A DNA stretch of 64,000 nt from Lichenicola cladoniae (lineage in GTDB: Bacteria; Pseudomonadota; Alphaproteobacteria; Acetobacterales; Acetobacteraceae), in assembly GCF_013201075.1 (NCBI RefSeq), contig NZ_CP053708.1, positions 301,001 to 365,000 of the forward strand. Direction: 5' to 3'. The translations under genes and the position numbers were made by a program. Below the pieces are notes generated by a model, which worked only from the letters and a program-made list of their open reading frames with translations, was not told the DNA's origin and searched no databases. Positions 57,008 to 64,000 of this stretch are shown here, piece by piece. Within the stretch, counting starts at the first letter, position 1, and each line of letters begins with the position of its first letter.

Positions 57008-57662
57008 GAAGTATCCGTCCCAAAACAGTTCGTTTTATATGACTTTCCGCGGTCGAAAATCATTAATTTATTTCAAGCGTAACCCGCTCTGGCCGCCTTT
57101 GCTCTAAGTCACGATAGGCGGTAACAGCCGATTACCTTTTTGAAAAATGTATCACGATCGTACATATACCCTCGCTGATACTGAAGCCAGCCATCCGTAA
57201 GCTATATATAAAACATTAAAACGTCTAAATATCTGCATCACTTAGACGTTGTGCTTCATTGCTATATCAAAGGTAGAAACGGAGTAAGGATTGGATGCAC
57301 GTGTCGGCACACGGATTGAGGCGGGCTGCATGCGTTACGCCTTGTGGCCATGTCATCCTTCGGTGATAGTCTGACAGGTGTGAAGAACGGGCGTGAGGTA
57401 ACAACCTTCATTCGCCCGATGGGCGGCTTAAAGCGAAGTTTGAACTGCCCCGAAACTCTAAACGGTGGGCTTCCGGACGATAGCGGATCAAGACAGCCGG
57501 CATTGTGTTGGTGCTTTAGGGCTTGTCCCTTACGGCGGCGATAATCTCGCCCAGGTCTTTGTTCCATGAAACAGATTTGAGTTTTGATTTATCCCTTTCG
57601 AAACAATCGTTAGTGGCCCGGCAGCAAGCATGATGCAGATTTCCCCGTTTATAGGAGCACCG
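57008..57662. other. AT-rich gap of about 650 bases between divergent genes
   Basis: The first 240 bases are strongly AT-rich and likely carry the promoter of the leftward GT2 fusion. Frames at 57262-57567 (reverse) and 57344-57544 (forward) have no support. No insertion-sequence ends or RNA gene seen. Confidence 0.45.
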
Positions 57663-58784
57663 ATGACCGCCGTGACGATGAGAGGCGCAATCGACCGGCT
57701 CGATAGCGAAGGCGCTATCGGCTGGCTTTACGGGGCGGACTACACGTCACCTCCCCTGATCAGGGCGTTTTTGCATCATGATCTGATCGGCGAGGGCTTT
57801 GCAGATGTGCACAGGCCCGATCTCGAGAATGTCGGTTTCGGTGACGGCCGCTGCGGCTTCGACATCCGCTTCGACCGCCCGATCGACCCCAGCTATCTCT
57901 CCTTCATCACCGTCAAGCCGCAGAACGTCGATCTGCTATTGTCGGCACCGGTTGGTAGTGCTGCCTACCTGGACCTGGTGAACGCTGTCCTGGTCGGTTT
58001 TCCCAGCACCGGCCGCACCCGTTCCGTTCTCGGCGGCCTCTGGACCGACCGCACCGATGCGCCGCAACTGCTGGCCGGCCGCATTGCCGTCGGCGCTTGC
58101 GCGGCCGAGCTGCAATCCGTCATGCAGGAGCTGATCCTCAACGGCTACGTGGTGCTGCACAACGCCCTGTCGCCCGCCGGCGTCGGCAGCAAGGACCTCG
58201 CCAACATCAAGGTGGCCACCGCCCCGCGCTCCCGGGACGGCGAGGGCGACGGCCGCCTCAAGACCGCGCTCACCGGCCTGGCCGGGTTGCTGTTCCGCGA
58301 GCCGGTCGTGCGCCTGCTGCGTGCGGTGTTCGACGACCATCCGGTGGCCTACCGCCTGGACAGCCTGAGCGGCGACGACCGGTTCGCGCAGATGTCGGCG
58401 CTCGGTGACCTGCCGTCGCCGGGCGAGTGCGTAGGAATCTATGTCGGCCATCCGGCCGCGCCGATCCGGATCGACATGCTTCGCGACAGCCACGAACTAC
58501 CCGAGTTCGGCCCGAGCGGACGCTCGCGCTGGACCGTCGGCGGTGCCGACGAGCTCGGCCACTTCGCCGCCGAGGCTGGCCTGTCGGTCGAGAGCATCAA
58601 GCTCGACGCGCAGGACATGGCCATCGTCGGCCCGGGCCTCATCCATCGCGTGGTCGCCGGCCGCGATGCACCGGCCCTGCGCGCGGTCGTCGCCCCCCGC
58701 CGCGTGACCCCGCAGCGCTTCCTGAGCGGCGAGGGCAACTGGGTGGAATCCGGGCATGTCTCCGGCGCCCGTATCCGGATATAG
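57663..58784 (+). CDS. Beta-module protein with phytanoyl-dioxygenase-like domain
   Basis: 373 residues from the ATG at 57663, chosen because AGGAG (57653-57657) lies five bases ahead; the frame opens 11 codons earlier. Residues about 1-100 are one copy of the window's recurring module (AIGWLYGAD, GFADVHRPDLENVGFG, GRCGFDI). The rest begins with LILNGYVVLHNALSP near 160, the usual opening of PhyH-type 2-oxoglutarate dioxygenases, and ends with PGLIHRVVAGRDAPALRAVV, where the distal His and Arg could sit. A clear His-x-Asp pair is missing, so activity is uncertain. It is followed 45 bases later by kdsA, pointing to a lipopolysaccharide or surface-sugar role. Confidence 0.6.
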   Translation: MTAVTMRGAIDRLDSEGAIGWLYGADYTSPPLIRAFLHHDLIGEGFADVHRPDLENVGFGDGRCGFDIRFDRPIDPSYLSFITVKPQNVDLLLSAPVGSAAYLDLVNAVLVGFPSTGRTRSVLGGLWTDRTDAPQLLAGRIAVGACAAELQSVMQELILNGYVVLHNALSPAGVGSKDLANIKVATAPRSRDGEGDGRLKTALTGLAGLLFREPVVRLLRAVFDDHPVAYRLDSLSGDDRFAQMSALGDLPSPGECVGIYVGHPAAPIRIDMLRDSHELPEFGPSGRSRWTVGGADELGHFAAEAGLSVESIKLDAQDMAIVGPGLIHRVVAGRDAPALRAVVAPRRVTPQRFLSGEGNWVESGHVSGARIRI

Positions 58785-58829
58785 TCCCTAGCCTGCGGTT
58801 GTCGTAACCGGCAACGAGGAGGCCAGACC

Positions 58830-59681
58830 ATGTCCATCAGCGCCCCGAACCAAACCGTCACCGTCGGCAAGGTGGTGTTCGGCAACGCACTGCCGTTGTC
58901 GCTCATCGCCGGTCCCTGCCAGATCGAGAGCAGGGACCACGCCTTCGAGTGCGCCCACGCCCTCAAGGAGATCACCAGCCGGCTCGGCATCGGCTTCGTG
59001 TTCAAGAGCTCGTACGACAAGGCGAATCGCACCAGCGGGTCCGGCACCCGCGGTGTTGGGCTGGCGGCGGCCGTGCAGATCTTTGCCGATATCGGCGCCG
59101 AGTTGCAGGTCCCGCTCCTGACCGACGTGCACGAGTGCCAGCACTGCGCCATCGTCGGCGAAGTGGTCGACATCCTGCAGATCCCGGCCTTCCTGTGCCG
59201 GCAGACCGACCTGCTGATCGCCGCCGCCGAGACGGGGAGGGTGGTCAACGTCAAGAAGGGCCAGTTCCTCGCCCCGTGGGACATGCGCAACGTGATCGCC
59301 AAGGTCACCGGCGCCGGCAATCCCAACGTCATGGCGACCGAGCGCGGCGCCTCGTTCGGCTACAACACCCTGGTCTCCGACTTCCGGTCCCTGCCGATCA
59401 TGGCCGGCTTCGGCGCGCCGGTGATTTTCGACGCCACCCATTCCGTGCAGCAGCCCGGCGGCCAGGGCACCAGTTCCGGCGGCCAGCGTGAGTTCGTGTC
59501 CGTGCTGGCGCGCGCCGCCGTCGCGGTCGGCGTGGCCGGCCTGTTCATCGAGACCCATCCCGATCCCGACAACGCTCCGTCCGACGGCCCCAACATGATC
59601 GCGCTGCGCGATTTCGAGGCCCTGATCCGCAACCTCATGCGCTACGACCAGGTCACCAAGTCGGCCCCGAGCCTCGCATGA
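58830..59681 (+). CDS. kdsA: 3-deoxy-D-manno-octulosonate 8-phosphate synthase
   Basis: 283 residues. Condenses phosphoenolpyruvate with arabinose 5-phosphate in Kdo synthesis. Signatures: [16 protein letters not shown] near 28-43, [12 protein letters not shown] near 66-77, [12 protein letters not shown] near 144-155 and [17 protein letters not shown] near 170-186. GAGGAGG precedes the ATG. The gene ends inside the start of kdsB (ATGA overlap), forming a tight kdsA-kdsB-kdsD operon. Confidence 0.95.
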   Translation: MSISAPNQTVTVGKVVFGNALPLSLIAGPCQIESRDHAFECAHALKEITSRLGIGFVFKSSYDKANRTSGSGTRGVGLAAAVQIFADIGAELQVPLLTDVHECQHCAIVGEVVDILQIPAFLCRQTDLLIAAAETGRVVNVKKGQFLAPWDMRNVIAKVTGAGNPNVMATERGASFGYNTLVSDFRSLPIMAGFGAPVIFDATHSVQQPGGQGTSSGGQREFVSVLARAAVAVGVAGLFIETHPDPDNAPSDGPNMIALRDFEALIRNLMRYDQVTKSAPSLA

Positions 59682-60445
59682 ATCCGGTCATCGTCATCCC
59701 GGCGCGGCTGGGCTCGACCCGGCTGCCGCTGAAGCCACTGGCCCTCATCGGCGGGGAGGCGATGATCGTCCATGTCTGGCGCCGCGCGATGGAAACCGAA
59801 CTCGGCCCGGTCATTGTCGCGGTCGATCATCCCGACATCGCGGAGGCGATCGGCAACGCCGGCGGCCGCGCCATCCTGACCCGGACCGACCACCCGTCCG
59901 GCACCGACCGCATCGCCGAGGCTCTTTCCCTGGCCGACCCGGACCGCCTGCATGACGTGGTGATCAACATCCAGGGCGACCTGCCCACGGTGGCGCCGCA
60001 TGTCACCCGCCTGACCGCCGCCCTGCTGGACCATCCGGAGGTGATGCTGGCGACCCCGGTCGCGCTGATCACCGATCCGCATGAATTGGCCGCGCCGAGC
60101 GTCGTGAAGATGGTTGGCACGCCGATCGGCCCGGACCGGTTCCGCGCCCTCTATTTCACCCGCGCCCAGGCCCCCTGGGGCGACGGCCCGCTCTATCATC
60201 ATATCGGCCTCTATGCCTGGCGCAGAAGCGCGTTCGAGCGGTTCGTCTCGCTTCCTCCGTCGGTGCTCGAACTGCGGGAAAAACTCGAGCAGTTGCGCGC
60301 CCTGGAAGCCGGCATGCGGATCGACGCCGTGCTGGTGGACGACGTGCCGCTGGGCGTGGACACGCCGGCCGATCTGGCGCGCGCGCGTTCCATCCTCGAC
60401 CGGTCCGCAGCGCCGCCGGACCTGCACGCGACGGCGGTTGCATGA
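59678..60445 (+). CDS. kdsB: CMP-Kdo synthetase
   Basis: 255 residues of the cytidylyltransferase fold. Activates Kdo with CTP for lipid A attachment. The N-terminal [20 protein letters not shown] near 6-25 is the nucleotide-binding signature; [11 protein letters not shown] near 98-108 carries the metal Asp, and [16 protein letters not shown] near 174-189 is the Kdo-binding region. It overlaps both neighbours by four bases. Confidence 0.95.
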   Translation: MNPVIVIPARLGSTRLPLKPLALIGGEAMIVHVWRRAMETELGPVIVAVDHPDIAEAIGNAGGRAILTRTDHPSGTDRIAEALSLADPDRLHDVVINIQGDLPTVAPHVTRLTAALLDHPEVMLATPVALITDPHELAAPSVVKMVGTPIGPDRFRALYFTRAQAPWGDGPLYHHIGLYAWRRSAFERFVSLPPSVLELREKLEQLRALEAGMRIDAVLVDDVPLGVDTPADLARARSILDRSAAPPDLHATAVA

Positions 60446-61488
60446 TGTCGGTCGTGTCCAGCATTCCCAAGGCCGACCGGCCCGCCAACTCCGCTGTTGC
60501 TGCGCCGCCGGCCACTGCCGCGATCGCCGCCGCGTCTGCCAGTGTCGGCCGCACTCTCGAGATCGAGCAGCGCGGATTGGCATCCGTGCATCGGGCACTC
60601 GCCGACGGCCTCGCGGAAGCATTTGCCGGCGCGGCCGAGATCATCGAGCGCGCGACCGGCAACGTGATCGTCACCGGAATGGGCAAGTCCGGCCACGTGG
60701 GCCGCAAGATTGCCGCGACGCTGTCCTCGACCGGCACACCCAGCCACTACGTGCATCCGGTCGAGGCCAGCCACGGCGATCTCGGCGTTTTGCGCGACAC
60801 CGACGTGGTGCTGGCGATCTCCTGGTCCGGCGAAACCGCCGAGCTTGCCGATATCGTGGAATACACCCGCCGCTTCGGGGTGCCGCTGGTGGCACTCACC
60901 TCCCGGCCCGACAGCGCGCTGGGGCGTGCCGCCGATATCGGGCTGTTCCTGCCGGCGTCCGAGGAGGCCTGCCCGAACGGCCTGGCGCCGACCACCTCGA
61001 CCACGATGCAGCTCGCCGCCGGCGATGCGCTGGCGATCCTGCTGCTGGAACGGCGCGGCTTCACCGCGACCGACTTCAACCGCTACCACCCGGGCGGCAA
61101 GCTCGGCCAGCGCCTGATGCAGGTGCGGCGTCTCATGCACGAGGGTGCCGACATGCCGCTGGTGACGATCTCCGCCCGCCTGTCCGACGGAATCGTCGAA
61201 ATGAGCTCGAAGCGCTTCGGCATCGTCGGCGTGGTGGATCTGGAAGGCTATCTGGTCGGCGTGCTGACCGACGGCGACGTCCGCCGCGCCTTCAGCGACA
61301 GCTTCACCGATCGCCCGATCGTCGAGGTGATGGGCGCCACGCCGCAGACGGTGGGCGGGGATACACTGGCGGTGACAGTCCTGGCGCGGATGAACGAGTC
61401 TCGGATCACCAGTATCTTTGTGGTTGAGGATGGCCGGCCGGCTGGGCTGGTGCACGTTCATGATCTGCTTAGGGCTAGATTAGCGTAA
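60442..61488 (+). CDS. kdsD: Arabinose-5-phosphate isomerase
   Basis: 348 residues: SIS domain about 50-185 (VIVTGMGKSGHVGRKIAATL near 75-94; SWSGETAELADI near 130) and two CBS domains about 225-345. Makes arabinose 5-phosphate for KdsA. ATGPTSTT-type signature here as GLAPTTSTTMQLAAGDALA near 180-198. The leading 40 residues are Ala/Ser-rich and longer than in E. coli; a later start is possible, but the ATGA overlap with kdsB favours this one. Confidence 0.93.
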   Translation: MMSVVSSIPKADRPANSAVAAPPATAAIAAASASVGRTLEIEQRGLASVHRALADGLAEAFAGAAEIIERATGNVIVTGMGKSGHVGRKIAATLSSTGTPSHYVHPVEASHGDLGVLRDTDVVLAISWSGETAELADIVEYTRRFGVPLVALTSRPDSALGRAADIGLFLPASEEACPNGLAPTTSTTMQLAAGDALAILLLERRGFTATDFNRYHPGGKLGQRLMQVRRLMHEGADMPLVTISARLSDGIVEMSSKRFGIVGVVDLEGYLVGVLTDGDVRRAFSDSFTDRPIVEVMGATPQTVGGDTLAVTVLARMNESRITSIFVVEDGRPAGLVHVHDLLRARLA

Positions 61489-61565
61489 CTCCGAATAAGT
61501 CTTTTTCAGGTGTAATACAGGTCTTTGTCTAGGCTAAGATTCGTCAGTTCGCGAACCTGAGAGGA

Positions 61566-61765
61566 TTATGCGAGGTTTAGTTCTACCCCAAGCTTCTTCT
61601 GCAGTCGCTCATCAAACGTTACGATCCCGTTACAGATCGCGCCGGCCATGAGTTGCCCGTAGCCCGGTGCAGGCAATCGTTTCGACCGTTCGGCGAAGTT
61701 CGTCCGCGCCGGTCGAACTTGACCTGGTTGCCTGCGCTACAACGAGCGCAGGCACATCCGCCCTC
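61566..61765 (-). pseudogene. Decayed PIN-domain (VapC-like) remnant
   Basis: Read leftwards, two frames together resemble a PIN-domain nuclease. One reads DVPALVVAQATR ... ELRRTVETIACTGL and stops at 61630; the next frame reads LMAGAICNGIVTFDERLQKK followed by LGVELNLA and stops at 61566. The phrase IVTFDERL with LGVEL is the usual end of VapC proteins. A frameshift separates the halves, and in-frame stops precede both, so the gene is broken. No antitoxin partner was found. Confidence 0.35.
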
Positions 61766-61810
61766 TACATATGTAAGCGGGTCAGGCCGGTAACACTTCA
61801 TCTCTCCACA

Positions 61811-62092
61811 TCAAAGGCTGATCCGCGCAGCGCCACTATTAGCCTGTTCGTGGAGACGGAGCTTACCCAGAAGAGTCTCAACCGCCTTGAGGCCTTTGTC
61901 ATCGCGCCATGCCAGGGTCACGTTTTTATAAAGTGCTAATGGAACGGACCTGTTCTCGATGTACGTACTGGAGGCCTGCATCTCCATTGTGGCTGGATCA
62001 AATGTGAAGCCGGAATAACTTTTCTTCCCCTCGATCAGGATAATCAACGCACCGTCATCCAGACCACTGAGCGTCACATGTCCAAGGATCAT
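61811..62092 (-). CDS. Small hypothetical protein
   Basis: 93 residues from the ATG at 62092. Strand-rich first half (ILGHVTLSGLDDGALIILIE) and a helical end (KAVETLLGKLRLHEQANS). No ribosome site of note and no family recognised. AT-richer than the kds operon. Possibly associated with the decayed PIN remnant downstream. Confidence 0.45.
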   Translation of the reverse strand: MILGHVTLSGLDDGALIILIEGKKSYSGFTFDPATMEMQASSTYIENRSVPLALYKNVTLAWRDDKGLKAVETLLGKLRLHEQANSGAARISL

Positions 62093-62592
62093 TCATAGTT
62101 ATTCCGAGGTCGATCCGATATCGGATCGACAATCAGCTTCATAACAGTATCAACCCGAACTCGCTCGATGAAGTGCAACTTGTTCCTATTCGGGAAGGCA
62201 TAGATGAGGATCAAGTGTCGAGGTAGGGATATCGAGCGGCCAAACCGCGTGGTCTAACGGCTCGGCAAGCCCGGCAGGCCTGTCGCAAGGGCGGGGGGCG
62301 AAATCTGCGCCTGCGGTCATGCGCGAGGGGGACTGCCTGCTGGAAGGCTGTTGCGAGACGAGCTTCCGGCGGTGATTGATAGCCTCTGGTGGATGTCACG
62401 CTGCCTGAACCGCGTCCGGATCACGTCGCGAAGCATCAGGACGCCAGGATAATCGCAATGGCCGTGCCACCTCGAATGCTAGCCTCCGCCATGTAAAGGA
62501 GGATCAAGCCTGGACACGGGGAGCAACCGCGGGAAGCAGGAGCAGCGCGAAATGCTTATTCGACGTCGGCTCGGGGTGGCCATGCAGGGGGG
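62093..62592. other. Gap of about 500 bases without a supported gene
   Basis: Between the small hypothetical gene and tRNA-Ala. The frames are short and lack start sites or coding character; no repeat or dyad stood out. Confidence 0.4.
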
Positions 62593-62668
62593 TGGTGGAG
62601 CTGAGCGGGATCGAACCGCTGACCTCCTCATTGCGAACGAGGCGCTCTCCCAACTGAGCTACAGCCCC
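62593..62668 (-). tRNA. tRNA-Ala (CGC)
   Basis: 76 bases on the reverse strand including CCA. The acceptor GGGGCTG pairs with CAGCTCC (one G-T pair), D-arm GCTC/GAGC, anticodon loop TTCGCAA, T-arm GCGG-TTCGATC-CCGC. Confidence 0.96.
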
Positions 62669-62757
62669 GCCGTGCAGGCCGCGGATAAATAACCGAGGCT
62701 GGGGGCAAGTCAAGGCCCATCCCCCTGCACGCCGGGTGCCGCCTTGGGTGCCGTTGC

Positions 62758-63135
62758 ATGGCCGAACCGGGACCGTTAGTTTCGGGGCTACGACACACGT
62801 TTAAGGACCATGCCGTGATCACGGCCATCTTTGCCCTGCTCTACCTCGTCATACGTATCTACGTGGCGGTGCTGCTGATTTCCTGCCTGTTCAGCCTGCT
62901 GTTCGCATTCGGGGTTCTGGACAACCGCAATCGCCTGGTCCGCACCGTCGGCGAGTTCCTGTATCGCGCCACCGAGCCCGTGCTGGCACCGGTTCGCCGT
63001 ATCCTGCCGCAGTTCGGCAATGTCGATTTGAGCCCGCTGGTGGTCCTGCTGGTCGCCCAGTACCTGCTGGTGCCGCTGCTGATCGCCGTCGAGACGGCCA
63101 TCCTTACCCACTCGACGCAGCAATTCTTTTCGTGA
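62758..63135 (+). CDS. YggT-family membrane protein
   Basis: 125 residues, slightly longer than the usual 90-100 because of an N-terminal extension of about 20; a GTG at 62815 would give a more typical start. Two membrane segments (LLYLVIRIYVAVLLISCLFS, and LVVLLVAQYLLVPLLIAVE) flank the conserved cytoplasmic loop TEPVLAPVRRILP near 77-89. The family is linked to membrane organisation and osmotic or division functions but poorly defined. Its stop overlaps the start of the next gene. Confidence 0.85.
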   Translation: MAEPGPLVSGLRHTFKDHAVITAIFALLYLVIRIYVAVLLISCLFSLLFAFGVLDNRNRLVRTVGEFLYRATEPVLAPVRRILPQFGNVDLSPLVVLLVAQYLLVPLLIAVETAILTHSTQQFFS

Positions 63136-64000
63136 CCGGGTCGCCCGGTCCGGTTGCAACCGGGCCCGGGTCCGCCCGTCCGCGCGTCGCCGTCCTGATC
63201 CCCTGCTACAACGAGGAAGTGGCGATCGGCCAGGTGGTCCGCGACTTCCGGGCCTCGCTGCCCGGCGCGACGGTCCATGTCTATGACAACAACTCCACCG
63301 ACCGCACCCGCGACGTCGCCCGCGATGCCGGTGCCGTGGTCCGGCTCGAGACGCTGCAGGGCAAGGGCCACGTGGTCCGCCGCATGTTCGCCGACATCGA
63401 AGCCGACCTCTACGTGCTGGTCGACGGCGACGGCACCTACGATGCCGATGCCGCCCCGGACCTGATCCGGCTTCTGCGCAAGGATGGGTTGGACATGGTG
63501 AACGCGGCGCGGGTGACCGACCGCACTGCCGCCTACCGTCGTGGCCACGTGCTCGGCAACCAGGTGCTGACCGGGCTGGTGAACACCATCTTCGGCAAGC
63601 GCCTGTCGGACATGCTCTCCGGCTACCGGGTGTTCTCGCGCCGCTTCGTGAAGTCGTTCCCGGCCCTGTCGTCCGGCTTCGAGACGGAAACCGAGCTCAC
63701 GGTGCACGCACTCGAACTGCGCATGCCGATCGCCGAACTGCCGACCCGCTATATCGAGCGCCAGGAGGGATCGGTCTCCAAGCTGCACACCTATCGCGAC
63801 GGCGTGCGCATCCTGCGGACCATCGTCATCCTGATGAAGCAGGAGCGTCCGCTGGCGTTCTTCTCGGCGATCAGCGTGATCATGCTGCTGACCGGCCTGG
63901 GGCTCGGCATACCGGTGGTGCTGCAGTTCCTGGCGACCGGTACCGTGCCGAAGCTGCCGAGCGCGGTTCTCGCCCTCGGCTTCGTGCTGATCGCCTGCCT
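63132..64000 (+). CDS. GT2 glycosyltransferase (GtrB / dolichyl-phosphate-mannose-synthase-like), 3' end outside window
   Basis: Starts at GTG 63132 overlapping the yggT stop (TGA 63133-63135) and runs off the right edge. The catalytic domain carries VLIPCYNEEVAIGQVV near 22-37, YDNNSTDRT near 54-62 and the metal triad VDGDGTYDAD near 97-106. A family segment LSGYRVFSRRFVKSFP near 163-178 follows. Hydrophobic segments begin near 240 (FFSAISVIMLLTGLGLGIP), as in the membrane-bound group that makes polyprenyl-phosphate sugars. Partial only because of the window end. Confidence 0.88.
   Translation, partial: MTGSPGPVATGPGSARPRVAVLIPCYNEEVAIGQVVRDFRASLPGATVHVYDNNSTDRTRDVARDAGAVVRLETLQGKGHVVRRMFADIEADLYVLVDGDGTYDADAAPDLIRLLRKDGLDMVNAARVTDRTAAYRRGHVLGNQVLTGLVNTIFGKRLSDMLSGYRVFSRRFVKSFPALSSGFETETELTVHALELRMPIAELPTRYIERQEGSVSKLHTYRDGVRILRTIVILMKQERPLAFFSAISVIMLLTGLGLGIPVVLQFLATGTVPKLPSAVLALGFVLIAC

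Noticed and set aside
57262-57567. Reverse frame of 101 codons and a forward frame at 57344-57544, possible insertion-sequence remnant
   Set aside because: No transposase motif, terminal repeats or target duplication could be seen.

Overview
The window is GC-rich and densely coded, and it looks chromosomal, from an alphaproteobacterium. The best guess is an acetic-acid-bacteria relative (Acetobacteraceae): a ubiA / rsmE / gshA cluster, a proteobacterial GCS2-type glutamate-cysteine ligase, a Kdo operon (Gram-negative), an OxyR/catalase pair and a Hint-domain adhesin-like protein. The family-level placement is inference; no rRNA gene is present.

Layout. (1) 1-11.3 kb is a catabolic locus for a C4 polyol or a branched sugar acid. 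It holds a polyol-type ABC importer (binding protein and two permeases, no ATPase in the window), an SDR dehydrogenase, an unidentified barrel-like protein, a divergent LysR regulator, a xylose-isomerase-like TIM barrel, a DhaK-DhaL kinase, an RpiB-like isomerase and a TIM-like isomerase. The last three match the known L-erythrulose route (kinase, then LerI, then DerI, to D-erythrose 4-phosphate). A 3-hydroxyacyl-CoA-dehydrogenase-like gene and a 3-hydroxyisobutyryl-CoA-hydrolase-like gene follow. (2) 12.5-25.4 kb is mixed housekeeping and stress: ferredoxin, a GAF-PAS-GGDEF-EAL protein, two 2OG-Fe(II) oxygenases, NUDIX, LOG, tRNA-Pro, ferrochelatase, catalase with divergent oxyR, two exported proteins, tRNA-Thr and small proteins. 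(3) 25.4-31.5 kb is one gene of about 2020 codons. It encodes a glycine-rich repeat passenger, a Hint domain, two copies of a beta-type module, a helical linker and a GT-B glycosyltransferase. (4) 31.6-46.1 kb holds a shortened DUF72 gene, hypotheticals, a GH1 enzyme, a HAD phosphatase, ubiA, rsmE, gshA, a Tat-exported cpdB-like nucleotidase, a secreted beta-helix protein and galE. (5) 46.1-57.6 kb is visibly AT-richer and looks like a surface-glycan island. Two paralogous three-catalytic-domain GT2 fusions in inverted orientation flank a Tat-exported unknown and a GT61-discoidin fusion. (6) 57.6-61.5 kb has a module-carrying PhyH-like protein and then kdsA-kdsB-kdsD. (7) The end carries a decayed PIN-domain remnant, a small hypothetical gene, tRNA-Ala, yggT and a GT2 gene that runs off the edge.

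The strongest unusual signal is a roughly 95-residue module (core features: hydrophobic-D, then a GW core usually written RGWA, a D-N/D turn, a (A)D-x-x-R-x-D motif, then a GF or HGF strand). It occurs seven times in four genes: twice in the Hint-glycosyltransferase, twice in each GT2 fusion and once in the PhyH-like protein. In three of these genes the order is module, module, helical linker, glycosyltransferase, while the N-terminal part is exchanged. This looks like a reusable cassette for a cell-surface glycosylation system.
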